Below are positions 14,282 to 20,922 of a DNA stretch of 20,922 nt, piece after piece. Every line of letters starts with the position of its first letter. Position 1 is the first letter of the stretch. This DNA is from an uncultured Eubacteriales bacterium (GTDB taxonomy: Bacteria > Bacillota > Clostridia > Peptostreptococcales > Anaerovoracaceae), in NCBI GenBank assembly GCA_900542245.1, contig UQMQ01000025.1:1-20922 (forward strand), written 5' to 3'. Under the pieces are notes generated by a model, which saw only the letters and a program-made list of their open reading frames with translations, did no database searches and had not been told where the DNA came from. The translations under genes and the position numbers were made by a program.

Positions 14282-15883
14282 TTGAAACAGATACAAGAAC
14301 GAATCAAGGAACTGTTGACCAAGTTCAAAGCGTTTTGGGATAAATTCTCCAAAAAAACTCAAAAAATCATCATTATCACAGCGGTTGCTGTTTTGATCGG
14401 CGCGGTTGCGCTTGCGGCAGCGCTGAATCATAAGGATTATGTTGTGCTGTTTTCGGGTGTGACTGCGGACGAATCCACAGAGATCCTCTCGAAGCTCTCC
14501 GATCTGCAGGTAGAGTATAAGCATAATGCAAACGGCGACATTCTGGTGCCGTCGGATGTGGCGGACACGACCAGAGCAACGCTCGCGCAGGAGGGCTATC
14601 CGAAAAGCGGCTTTACCTATGATGTATTCATCAATAACGCGGGCGGCATGACGACCGACGATGAAAACCAGACCTATAAGCTCTACGATCTGCAGAATCG
14701 TATCGGCGCGACAATCCGCTTGTTTGAGGGCGTCAAGGATGCCAAGGTGACGATCGCGTTGGGCAACAAACAGAAATATGTACTGGACGAGAACGCCAGC
14801 AAGCCGAGCGCCTCCGTTACGGTCATTACCAAGACCGGATATGAGCTGACACAGAAGCAGGCGCAGGGCATCCAGCGGCTCGTGTCACACAGCGTACCGG
14901 ATCTGGAGATGGAGGATGTCAGCGTCATCGACGAAACAGGGGTAGAGATCTCGACGAACGGCGAGACCGCGACCTCCGGCGATGTCGGCGAGGAAATCGC
15001 ACGCATCGTTGAAGGACAGATCACCAAAAAAGTCTGGAATGTGCTGGAGCCGTTCTACGGTGCGGATAATATCCGCATCAGCACCAACGTTACCATCGAC
15101 ATGGAAAAGGTCATTCGCGAGAGCATTACCTACACGACGCCGGAGAAGATCGACCTCAATGATAAGAGCGGCATCATCTCCCACGAAAAGACCGATACAG
15201 AAGCCTCCGGCGTCGGCGGCACCGCAGGCGGTGTGGTCGGTACGGAGGATAACAGCGACATTTCGCAGTATGTGGCCAATGCGATCGGCAGTGATGACGG
15301 CTATTACAGCAATATCATAGACAGGGATTATCTGGTCAATCAGATAAAAGAGCAGGGTGAACTGGCATCCGGCGCAGTAAAGGACAAGACTGTTTCGGTA
15401 TCCATCAATCAAGCTGCGCAGGATACGATCGACACCACCAGGCTGCGTGAGCTGATCGGCAATGCAGCCGGGATCGATGCGGCAGACCGGACGGATAAGA
15501 TATCCATCGTAGCGGCACCGTTCTATGACCCGAGTGCGGGTGCAGATCAGCCGACATCGATTCTGGAATGGAAGTACTTCCCGTTCCTGGTCGCGGCAGC
15601 CGTCGCACTGATCCTGCTGCTGATTCTGATTCTGCTGCTGGCAAAAAGAGCAAAGAAGAAAAAAGCGCTGGCAGAAGGCGAAGAAGATGGCGGTGTGTTG
15701 GCATCGCTGCAGAATGAGGCGGCGCTGGAAAATGAAAAGCAGGAGCTTCTCAATATGAAAAACGAACGGAGCAGAACACTCCGCGAAAATGTGCGCGACT
15801 TTGCGGATGCCAACCCTGAGATTGCTGCACATATGATCAAAGACTGGCTGCATGGAGGTGAAGGCGACAATGGCCAAGAGTAA
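14282..15883 (+). CDS. fliF: Flagellar MS-ring protein FliF
   Basis: 533 residues, normal length. FliF forms the membrane ring on which rod, rotor and export gate are built. The start is TTG 14282 with AGGGAA upstream; translation begins MKQIQERIKELL as in other FliF. A membrane helix lies at about 28-49 (IIIITAVAVLIGAVALAAAL), followed by the ring-building motifs (YVVLFSGVTADESTEILSKL, then GLxDVF-like YPKSGFTYDVFINNAGGMTTDDENQTYKLYDLQNRIGATIRLFEGVKDAKVTIAL). A second ring domain has ASVTVITKTGYELTQKQAQGIQRLVSHSVPDLE. A second membrane helix lies near 439-460 (FLVAAAVALILLLILILLLA). The C-terminal segment TLRENVRDFADANPEIAAHMIKDWLHGG binds FliG. It overlaps fliG by 14 bases. Confidence 0.97.
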   Translation: MKQIQERIKELLTKFKAFWDKFSKKTQKIIIITAVAVLIGAVALAAALNHKDYVVLFSGVTADESTEILSKLSDLQVEYKHNANGDILVPSDVADTTRATLAQEGYPKSGFTYDVFINNAGGMTTDDENQTYKLYDLQNRIGATIRLFEGVKDAKVTIALGNKQKYVLDENASKPSASVTVITKTGYELTQKQAQGIQRLVSHSVPDLEMEDVSVIDETGVEISTNGETATSGDVGEEIARIVEGQITKKVWNVLEPFYGADNIRISTNVTIDMEKVIRESITYTTPEKIDLNDKSGIISHEKTDTEASGVGGTAGGVVGTEDNSDISQYVANAIGSDDGYYSNIIDRDYLVNQIKEQGELASGAVKDKTVSVSINQAAQDTIDTTRLRELIGNAAGIDAADRTDKISIVAAPFYDPSAGADQPTSILEWKYFPFLVAAAVALILLLILILLLAKRAKKKKALAEGEEDGGVLASLQNEAALENEKQELLNMKNERSRTLRENVRDFADANPEIAAHMIKDWLHGGEGDNGQE

Positions 15884-16880
15884 AACGATCGGTCAAGAGC
15901 AAAAGGCTGCGGCGGTCGTTGTAGCGCTCGGTACCGAAAAAGCATCCAAGCTTTACAAATATCTGAGTGCGGAGGAAGTCGAAGCCCTTACGCTCGAGGT
16001 GGCGAAATTAGGCCACCTGCAGGCAGAGGATACCGAAAATATTCTGGATGATTTCTATAAGAATTGTCTGACCCAGAAGGTCGTGACCGACGGCGGCGTG
16101 GAATACGCCAGAGCCGTACTGGAAAAGGCATATGGTGAGGACATGGCGGACGAGCTCCTGCGCAAGATGTCCCGGTTTCTCAAGAACCGTACCTTCGACT
16201 TCCTGTCCAAGGTCGATACGAAGAACCTGTTCAACATCCTGCAGAACGAGCGCGCGCAGACAATCGCCATCGTGCTCTCGCACATGGAATCCGATAAGGC
16301 AGCCGACCTTTTGGCAGAGCTGCCGGACAAAAAGAGAATTCAGGTCGTTAGGAACATCGCCAAGATGGACGGCGCCTCGCCGGAAGCGATCAAGATCGTG
16401 GAAGCGCAGATCCGCAATCGTCTCGACAATATCCTGACCTCCGATAACGTAAGGATCGGCGGTATCGATTATGTGGCTGATGTCATGAACCACATGGACC
16501 GCAGCAACGAAAAGTTCATCTTCGACGAGATCGGCAAGCGAGATGCCGAGTTGGCAGAAGACATCCGCAAGCGGATGTTCGTATTCGAAGATATCCTCGG
16601 CATGGACAACCGTTCGATTCAGCGCTTCATCCGCGACTGCGACACCAGAGATTTGGTTTATGCACTCAAGGGCGCCAACGAGGAGATCCGTACCTGTTTC
16701 TTCTCCAACATGTCACAGCGTATGGCGGAATCTGTCAAATCCGATCTGGAGATCACAAACAACGTCAGACTGCGTGATGTCGAAGAGGCACAGAGTCGCA
16801 TCGTAGGCATCATCCGCAGACTGGATGAAGCCGGTGAGATCGTCATCGGCAAGGGTGGAAAGGATGAGATCGTCGTATGA
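15870..16880 (+). CDS. fliG: Flagellar motor switch protein FliG
   Basis: 336 residues from ATG 15870, chosen because GGAGGTG (15855-15861) is 8 bases upstream; the ATG at 15852 precedes that site. FliG couples rotor to stator torque and binds FliF through its N-terminal domain. That domain covers residues 1-100 (KAAAVVVALGTEKASKLYKYLSAEEVEALTLEVAKL). The middle domain has NERAQTIAIVLSHMESDKAADLLAELP at about 126-152, where ERAQ stands for the usual EHPQ motif (His replaced by Arg, second Glu-Pro pair altered to Arg-Ala). The torque domain has MFVFEDILGMDNRSIQRFIRDCDTRDLVYALKGANEEIRTCFFSNMSQRMAESVKSDLE at about 236-294, with its charged residues kept. It overlaps fliF by 14 bases and fliH by 4 (ATGA). 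Confidence 0.97.
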   Translation: MAKSKTIGQEQKAAAVVVALGTEKASKLYKYLSAEEVEALTLEVAKLGHLQAEDTENILDDFYKNCLTQKVVTDGGVEYARAVLEKAYGEDMADELLRKMSRFLKNRTFDFLSKVDTKNLFNILQNERAQTIAIVLSHMESDKAADLLAELPDKKRIQVVRNIAKMDGASPEAIKIVEAQIRNRLDNILTSDNVRIGGIDYVADVMNHMDRSNEKFIFDEIGKRDAELAEDIRKRMFVFEDILGMDNRSIQRFIRDCDTRDLVYALKGANEEIRTCFFSNMSQRMAESVKSDLEITNNVRLRDVEEAQSRIVGIIRRLDEAGEIVIGKGGKDEIVV

Positions 16881-17680
16881 TGAAATTATTGTATGACACC
16901 GAGGAAAAGAATGAGCGGGAGAATCCCGAACCCGCACCGTTTCGCTGGAGCCGTCTGGAGATCGAGCAGCCTGCAGCATCGCAGGACGGGAGTGAGACAA
17001 CAGACGGCATCGAAAGCCTCCCTGTGAAGTCAGAGGCGGAGGAACGTCGGGACGCACTGGAAGAAGCGCTTGCAGAGAAACGCCGCGAAGCCGAAGAGCT
17101 GCTGGAGCAGAGTCGGCGTGAGGCTGAGGTGATTCGCGAGGAAGCCAGACGCAAGGGCTATGAAGAAGGCAAAAAAACAGGCTACGGCGTAGGGCTGAAG
17201 GAGGGCACAGAGGAAGGCCGCAATGAAGGCTATGTCGAATACCAGAAAAAAGCTGACGAACTGGAAACGCATTTCGCGGATTTTCTCAAGGAGGCAGAAA
17301 AAGCCAAACAGCGCATGCTGGAGGAGCACCTGCAGGATCTCAAGGAGATTGCACTGGCTATCGGCGAGAAAATCGTCCGGATCAGTCTGCGCACCAACAG
17401 CGATGTGGTCGAGCGTATGATTCTGGCATCCACCGAAAAACTCAAAAAGAGTGCCTGGGCGAAGATTTACATCGATGACGCACAGGACAGCAAACGCATC
17501 CAAACGGACGCCAAGTTCCTGCAGGAGCTGAGCTACCTCTCCGACCACATCAAGATCGTGATGATGGACGGTATGGAGCCGGGCACCTGCATCATCGAGC
17601 GGCCGGATGAAATCATAGATATCAGCGTGGGAACACAGCTGGAAAACATCAGAGAAATTATGAATAACGCAAGGTTGTAA
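16877..17680 (+). CDS. fliH: Flagellar assembly protein FliH
   Basis: 267 residues. FliH binds the FliI ATPase, limits its activity and tethers it to the C ring. The start ATG 16877 overlaps the fliG stop (ATGA); a second ATG at 16880 is also possible. The N-terminal 55 residues are polar. Residues about 56-150 form a long charged coiled coil, within which lies the GxxxG chain typical of FliH (RRKGYEEGKKTGYGVGLKEGTEEGRNEGYVEY, about 94-124). The C-terminal domain (about 145-267) has IALAIGEKIVRISLRTNSDVVERMI, then VMMDGMEPGTCIIERPDEIIDISVGTQLENIREIM, the stator-like fold shared with the V-ATPase E subunit. It ends 15 bases before the preferred fliI start. Confidence 0.94.
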   Translation: MMKLLYDTEEKNERENPEPAPFRWSRLEIEQPAASQDGSETTDGIESLPVKSEAEERRDALEEALAEKRREAEELLEQSRREAEVIREEARRKGYEEGKKTGYGVGLKEGTEEGRNEGYVEYQKKADELETHFADFLKEAEKAKQRMLEEHLQDLKEIALAIGEKIVRISLRTNSDVVERMILASTEKLKKSAWAKIYIDDAQDSKRIQTDAKFLQELSYLSDHIKIVMMDGMEPGTCIIERPDEIIDISVGTQLENIREIMNNARL

Positions 17681-17695
17681 AGGAGTATGCCCCGT

Positions 17696-19000
17696 ATGCT
17701 GAAGGAATTGCCCGAGCTGATCGCTAAGAGTCAGACGATCAATTACATAGGTAAAATCGAGAATGTCACCGGCATGGCGATGGAAGCGTCCGCAAACAAC
17801 AGCAGGATCGGCGATCTGGTACTGATTTACAACGAAAAGCAGAAACGCGAGATTCCGGCAGAGGTTGTCGGTTTCCACGGTGATAAGGTGCAGCTCATGG
17901 CATATGAGAACCTCAGCGGCATCGGTTCCGGCAGCTTTGTCCGCAATACGGGCAAGCGTCTCAAGGTTCCGGTCGGCGAGTTCCTGCGGGGGCGCATCAT
18001 CGATGCGCTCGGTCATCCGCTGGATAACAAAGGAGAGATCAGCGCAGACAAATACTACTATGTTGAGAATGAGACCGTCAACCCGCTGGACAGACCGCCC
18101 ATCACAGAGCGGCTGGAATTCGGCATCAAAGCCATCGATGGTCTGAACACCATCGGCAAGGGTCAGCGTATCGGCATCTTTGCAGGCAGCGGCGTGGGCA
18201 AGAGTACTCTGATGGGTATGATCGCCCGAAACGTGACTGCGGATATCAACGTGATCGCGCTGGTCGGCGAACGTGGCAGAGAGGTACTGGAGTTCGCGGA
18301 GCGTGACCTCGGACCCGAGGGTATGAAACGCTCGGTGCTGGTGGTTGCGACCTCTGACCAACCGGCGATGCTGCGTATGAAATGCCCGATGGTCGCAACG
18401 ACGATTGCGGAATATTTCAAGAATCAAGGCTATGATGTACTTTTGATGATGGACTCGCTCACGCGATTCGCGATGGCACACCGCGAGATCGGTTTGGCAA
18501 CGGGCGAACCGCCGGTTGCCAGAGGCTATACACCATCGATTTATGCGGAGTTCCCGAAGCTTCTGGAACGCTGCGGCAACTTTGCCACAGGTTCGATTAC
18601 GGGGGTTTATACGGTACTGGTAGAGGGTGACGATACCAACGAGCCGATCTCCGACATGGTCCGCGGCATTCTGGACGGGCATATCGTGCTTTCCAGAAAG
18701 CTCGCCAATGCGAACCATTTCCCGGCAATCGACATCAACGCCAGTATCTCCAGACTGATGGCGACCATCGCGGCGCCGGAGCACAAGAAGCTGGCCGGAG
18801 ATCTGCGCGATCTGTACAGTCTGTATGTGCAGAACGAGGATCTGATCTCCATCGGCGCATATAAGGCGGGCACGAATCATCGACTCGACTATGCGATATC
18901 CAAGATAGACAAGATCAACAGCTTCCTCAAGCAGAAGGTCGAAGAATCCTTCACCTTTGACGAAATCGTCGAGGAGCTGAAAAAAATATTTGAAGAATAA
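17696..19000 (+). CDS. fliI: Flagellum-specific export ATPase FliI
   Basis: 434 residues from ATG 17696. An in-frame ATG at 17687 is only 1 base from the AGGAG site (17681-17685), too close to work, while 17696 is 10 bases away. FliI is the F1-beta-like ATPase that energises export of flagellar subunits. The N-terminal barrel (about 15-95) is followed by the PVGEFLRGRIIDALGHPLDNKG segment. The Walker A motif is GSGVGKST at about 164-171 and the Walker B strand is VLLMMDSLTRFAMAHREIGLATGEPPVARGYTPSIYAEFPKLLERCG, which contains the catalytic region. VLVEGDDTNEPISDMVRGILDGHIVLSRKLA is the family signature, and the C-terminal helical domain follows. Complete. It sits between fliH and fliJ, with which it forms the ATPase complex. 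Confidence 0.97.
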   Translation: MLKELPELIAKSQTINYIGKIENVTGMAMEASANNSRIGDLVLIYNEKQKREIPAEVVGFHGDKVQLMAYENLSGIGSGSFVRNTGKRLKVPVGEFLRGRIIDALGHPLDNKGEISADKYYYVENETVNPLDRPPITERLEFGIKAIDGLNTIGKGQRIGIFAGSGVGKSTLMGMIARNVTADINVIALVGERGREVLEFAERDLGPEGMKRSVLVVATSDQPAMLRMKCPMVATTIAEYFKNQGYDVLLMMDSLTRFAMAHREIGLATGEPPVARGYTPSIYAEFPKLLERCGNFATGSITGVYTVLVEGDDTNEPISDMVRGILDGHIVLSRKLANANHFPAIDINASISRLMATIAAPEHKKLAGDLRDLYSLYVQNEDLISIGAYKAGTNHRLDYAISKIDKINSFLKQKVEESFTFDEIVEELKKIFEE

Positions 19001-19075
19001 AACAGAAAAGACAAAGCAAAAAGAAAAAATCAAAGCAAAAACATCGAAGCACAAATCGAAGTAAGGTGAGACAAA

Positions 19076-19519
19076 TTGAAAAAATTCAAATTTTCACTGG
19101 AAACCGTACTGAATTACAAAGAACAAAATGAAAACAACCTGCGCACCGAGCATGCGGCAGCGCTGCAGCGGGTCGCACAGCAGGAACAGAAGATACAGGA
19201 GATCAGAGATAAGGAGAAGCAGACACAGGATGCGCTGAACGAGCAACGGAGCAGCGGCTTCAATGTCCTGCAGGTGCAGACCTTTGAACGGTATCTCAAT
19301 TACCTCAAGGGCGAGCTCAAAAAAGAGCTGCAGACGCTGGACATCCTCAAAAAGAAAGAGGAGGAACGGCGTGCGGCGCTGATCGCAGCCCGGACCGAAA
19401 CCAAATCCATCAGCAAGCTGAAGGAGAAACGGCTCTCGGAGTACAAAAAACTGGAATCCAAGCTGGAAGAACAGGACATTGAGGAATTTATCAGCCGCAG
19501 AGAGAGTCTGGCACATTAA
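19076..19519 (+). CDS. fliJ: Flagellar export protein FliJ
   Basis: 147 residues, TTG start at 19076 with AAGGTGAG about 5 bases upstream. The protein begins MKKFKFSLETVLNYKEQNENNL, the classic FliJ opening, and is nearly all charged coiled coil (two antiparallel helices, about 20-75 and 80-145), rich in Lys, Glu and Gln. FliJ is the central stalk-like subunit that stimulates FliI and recycles export chaperones. The 75-base gap before it is very A-rich. After it comes a 111-base gap with a UUCG hairpin, where ylxF/motE is found in many relatives. Confidence 0.93.
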   Translation: MKKFKFSLETVLNYKEQNENNLRTEHAAALQRVAQQEQKIQEIRDKEKQTQDALNEQRSSGFNVLQVQTFERYLNYLKGELKKELQTLDILKKKEEERRAALIAARTETKSISKLKEKRLSEYKKLESKLEEQDIEEFISRRESLAH

Positions 19520-19567
19520 GCAGCCGCGGTCCGCAGGACAGTCGGCATCCATGCAGACAAAAATGCG

Positions 19568-19596
19568 ATAGTAACACCGCTTCGGCGGTTTGCTAT
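19568..19596 (+). terminator. UUCG-tetraloop hairpin between fliJ and fliK
   Basis: ACCGC-TTCG-GCGGT (19576-19589) is closed by further pairs outside: ATAGTAA (19568-19574) pairs with TTGCTAT (19590-19596) with one G-U pair, leaving a single bulged C at 19575. The stem therefore has 12 pairs on a very stable UUCG loop. Only a broken T run follows (ATTTTTC from about 19602), so it is not a classic terminator. It could be an mRNA stability or processing hairpin, or a partial terminator within the operon. Confidence 0.6.
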
Positions 19597-19630
19597 AAAT
19601 CATTTTTCAAAGAAAGGAGGACAAGACGCT

Positions 19631-20773
19631 ATGGAACAATTGATCATGCAGACCCAGCAGTCCGCAGATCTCAAACCAAAAGCTTCTGCAAAAAAGACGC
19701 AAAACAGCAGGGACAAGCAGTCTGATTTCGGCAAAGCGCTGGAAGAACAGGCAGCAAGCTGTGCACAGGCAAGCACCGCAGCGGGCAACAGCCAGCCGCA
19801 GCAGACCGCACAGACGGAACCGCAGGCTGAAACAGCTGTCGCGGGACTGACAGGCGTACAGGCGAACGGCATCATCGGCACGATGACTTTGCAGGCATGG
19901 CTCACGCCGCAGCAAGCTGCTCTGACACAGGATGGACAACAGGCACAGCTGCCGCAGCAGGCAGAGGTGCATAATCTGACTGACCGGATGCAGCCGCAGA
20001 CCGCACAGGCAGAACCGCTCGGCGCGATGACAGCGCAGACACTGCAGACTGCAGCGCAGACATCGGTAAAGACCGAAGAACTTGCAGCAAGCAAGCTTGT
20101 CAAGCCACAGGAAGCCGTACAGACGGACGTGCAGAACGTACAGACCGATCAGACCGCGCAGGAGGATCCCGCCGCGCTTGTCAAAGCTGTTTCCGATGCT
20201 GATGACACTGCAGCTCCGGCAGCCGCAAAGACTGACGACAAAGCAGCGCAGACAGACATTTCCGCTTTCAAGCCGCAGTACAGCGAGCAGCAGCTCGTGA
20301 CACAGGCAGGCGATGCGGAGAACACAGCCAAGACGGCGGAGATGAAGCCGGAATATGCTGACATGCTCAAGGATATGATCGCCAAGCAGATCAGCAGCGG
20401 CAAGCAGGAGCTGGAGATCCAGCTGACACCGCGCTCTCTCGGAGAACTGACCGTCAAGGTTTCCTACCACGACGGCGCGGCAGCCGTTTCCATTATCTGT
20501 TCGGACAAGAAAGCCCTGCAGGCGATGTCGCAGAAGGCAGGCGAGCTCGGACTGATCCTTGAGAATAATCTGGGGACCAAGACCGCAGTTATCGTCGAGA
20601 CCCGCGAGGAGCAGACACAGCTCTATCAGGACGGCAGAGGACAGCAGTCCTATCAGGAGCAGCAGAATTCCGAACAGCAGCAAAACAAAAAACACAAGGA
20701 AACAGAAACAATCGATTTCCTGCAGCAGCTGCGGCTGGGAATCAGAAAGGAGAGTACATCCATATGGCAGTAG
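19631..20773 (+). CDS. fliK: Flagellar hook-length control protein FliK
   Basis: 380 residues, start ATG 19631 with AAAGGAGG upstream. FliK is the exported molecular ruler that ends hook growth by acting on FlhB. Residues 1-235 are low complexity, rich in Gln, Ala and Thr, with many QTxxQ-like repeats and almost no hydrophobic core, as expected for the ruler part. Residues about 240-330 are the conserved C-terminal domain: MLKDMIAKQISSGKQELEIQLTPRSLGELTVKVSYHDGAAAVSIICSDKKALQAMSQKAGELGLILE, with the LxPxxLGxxxVxV signature. A short Gln-rich tail follows. It overlaps the flgD start by 10 bases. Confidence 0.93.
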   Translation: MEQLIMQTQQSADLKPKASAKKTQNSRDKQSDFGKALEEQAASCAQASTAAGNSQPQQTAQTEPQAETAVAGLTGVQANGIIGTMTLQAWLTPQQAALTQDGQQAQLPQQAEVHNLTDRMQPQTAQAEPLGAMTAQTLQTAAQTSVKTEELAASKLVKPQEAVQTDVQNVQTDQTAQEDPAALVKAVSDADDTAAPAAAKTDDKAAQTDISAFKPQYSEQQLVTQAGDAENTAKTAEMKPEYADMLKDMIAKQISSGKQELEIQLTPRSLGELTVKVSYHDGAAAVSIICSDKKALQAMSQKAGELGLILENNLGTKTAVIVETREEQTQLYQDGRGQQSYQEQQNSEQQQNKKHKETETIDFLQQLRLGIRKESTSIWQ

Positions 20774-20922
20774 ATCATACAGGCATCAGCACATTACAGA
20801 ATGTGACCGGAGCACAGACAGCGCTCTATGACAGAACCAATGTTTCTGCCTCATCCACAGAGCTGACGATGACAGACTTCTATCAGCTTTTGGCAGCGCA
20901 GCTGAAGTATCAGGATGCGGAC
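20764..20922 (+). CDS. flgD: Flagellar hook capping protein FlgD (3' truncated by window edge)
   Basis: ATG 20764 overlaps the fliK stop by 10 bases, with AAAGGAG about 12 bases upstream. 53 codons are visible before the window ends. The N-terminal signature TDFYQLLAAQLKYQDAD is the conserved FlgD segment (usual form FLxLLVAQLxNQDP), preceded by a polar stretch rich in Ser and Thr. FlgD caps the growing hook during polymerisation. Position after fliK is the standard Bacillota order, and flgE would be expected just outside the window. Confidence 0.9.
   Translation, partial: MAVDHTGISTLQNVTGAQTALYDRTNVSASSTELTMTDFYQLLAAQLKYQDAD

Noticed and set aside
17030..19054. A 674-codon open frame on the minus strand, opposite fliH and fliI
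   Set aside because: It crosses two genuine genes and their junction, lacks a ribosome binding site and shows no recognisable domain. It is an antisense artefact of low stop density.

Overview
The window reads as chromosomal DNA of a motile Gram-positive anaerobe of the Bacillota, most likely a clostridial (Eubacteriales) genome of roughly balanced to slightly GC-rich base composition. The grounds are strong purine-rich ribosome binding sites, TTG and GTG starts, lipoprotein-type leaders, sigma-A promoters with near-consensus boxes, and a flgB-fliEFGHIJK-flgD gene order of the Bacillus/Clostridium type. The genus cannot be fixed from the sequence.

Region 1 (1-6330) is accessory or housekeeping. 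It holds the 3' end of an unrecognised gene, a DUF6935-like protein and a DUF2207 membrane protein, all forward. A bidirectional terminator separates them from a reverse-strand nucleoside hydrolase with its own promoter and an operator-like palindrome. Two overlapping forward genes for predicted lipoproteins follow (one with beta-helix-like repeats, one unrecognised), closed by a 17-bp hairpin terminator shared with the converging cheB.

Region 2 (6360-11197, reverse) is a chemotaxis operon in the order cheA-cheW-cheR-cheB. CheA is the receptor-coupled kinase, CheW the adaptor, and CheR and CheB the opposing methyltransferase and methylesterase for receptor adaptation. cheY, cheC, cheD and receptor genes are not in the window.

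Region 3 (11198-11408) is the divergent control region between cheA and the flagellar genes. It holds a sigma-A-like promoter facing right, a sigma-D-like promoter facing cheA, and a Spo0A-box-like element.

Region 4 (11409-20922, forward) is a flagellar basal-body/export cluster: a FliK-like protein of uncertain function, a short FlhB C-domain homologue (FhlB type), flgB, fliE, fliF, fliG, fliH, fliI, fliJ, fliK and the start of flgD. flgB has a strong promoter of its own. The products build the MS ring and rotor (FliF, FliG), the rod base (FlgB, FliE), the export ATPase complex (FliH, FliI, FliJ), and the hook length and capping system (FliK, FlgD). Two genes usual in this order are missing: flgC between flgB and fliE, and ylxF/motE between fliJ and fliK.

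I do not see a wholly new system. The most useful leads are a TTGTCGAA (Spo0A-box-like) element placed exactly 13 bp before the -35 box of both rightward flagellar promoters, the missing flgC, and structured gaps inside the fli operon.
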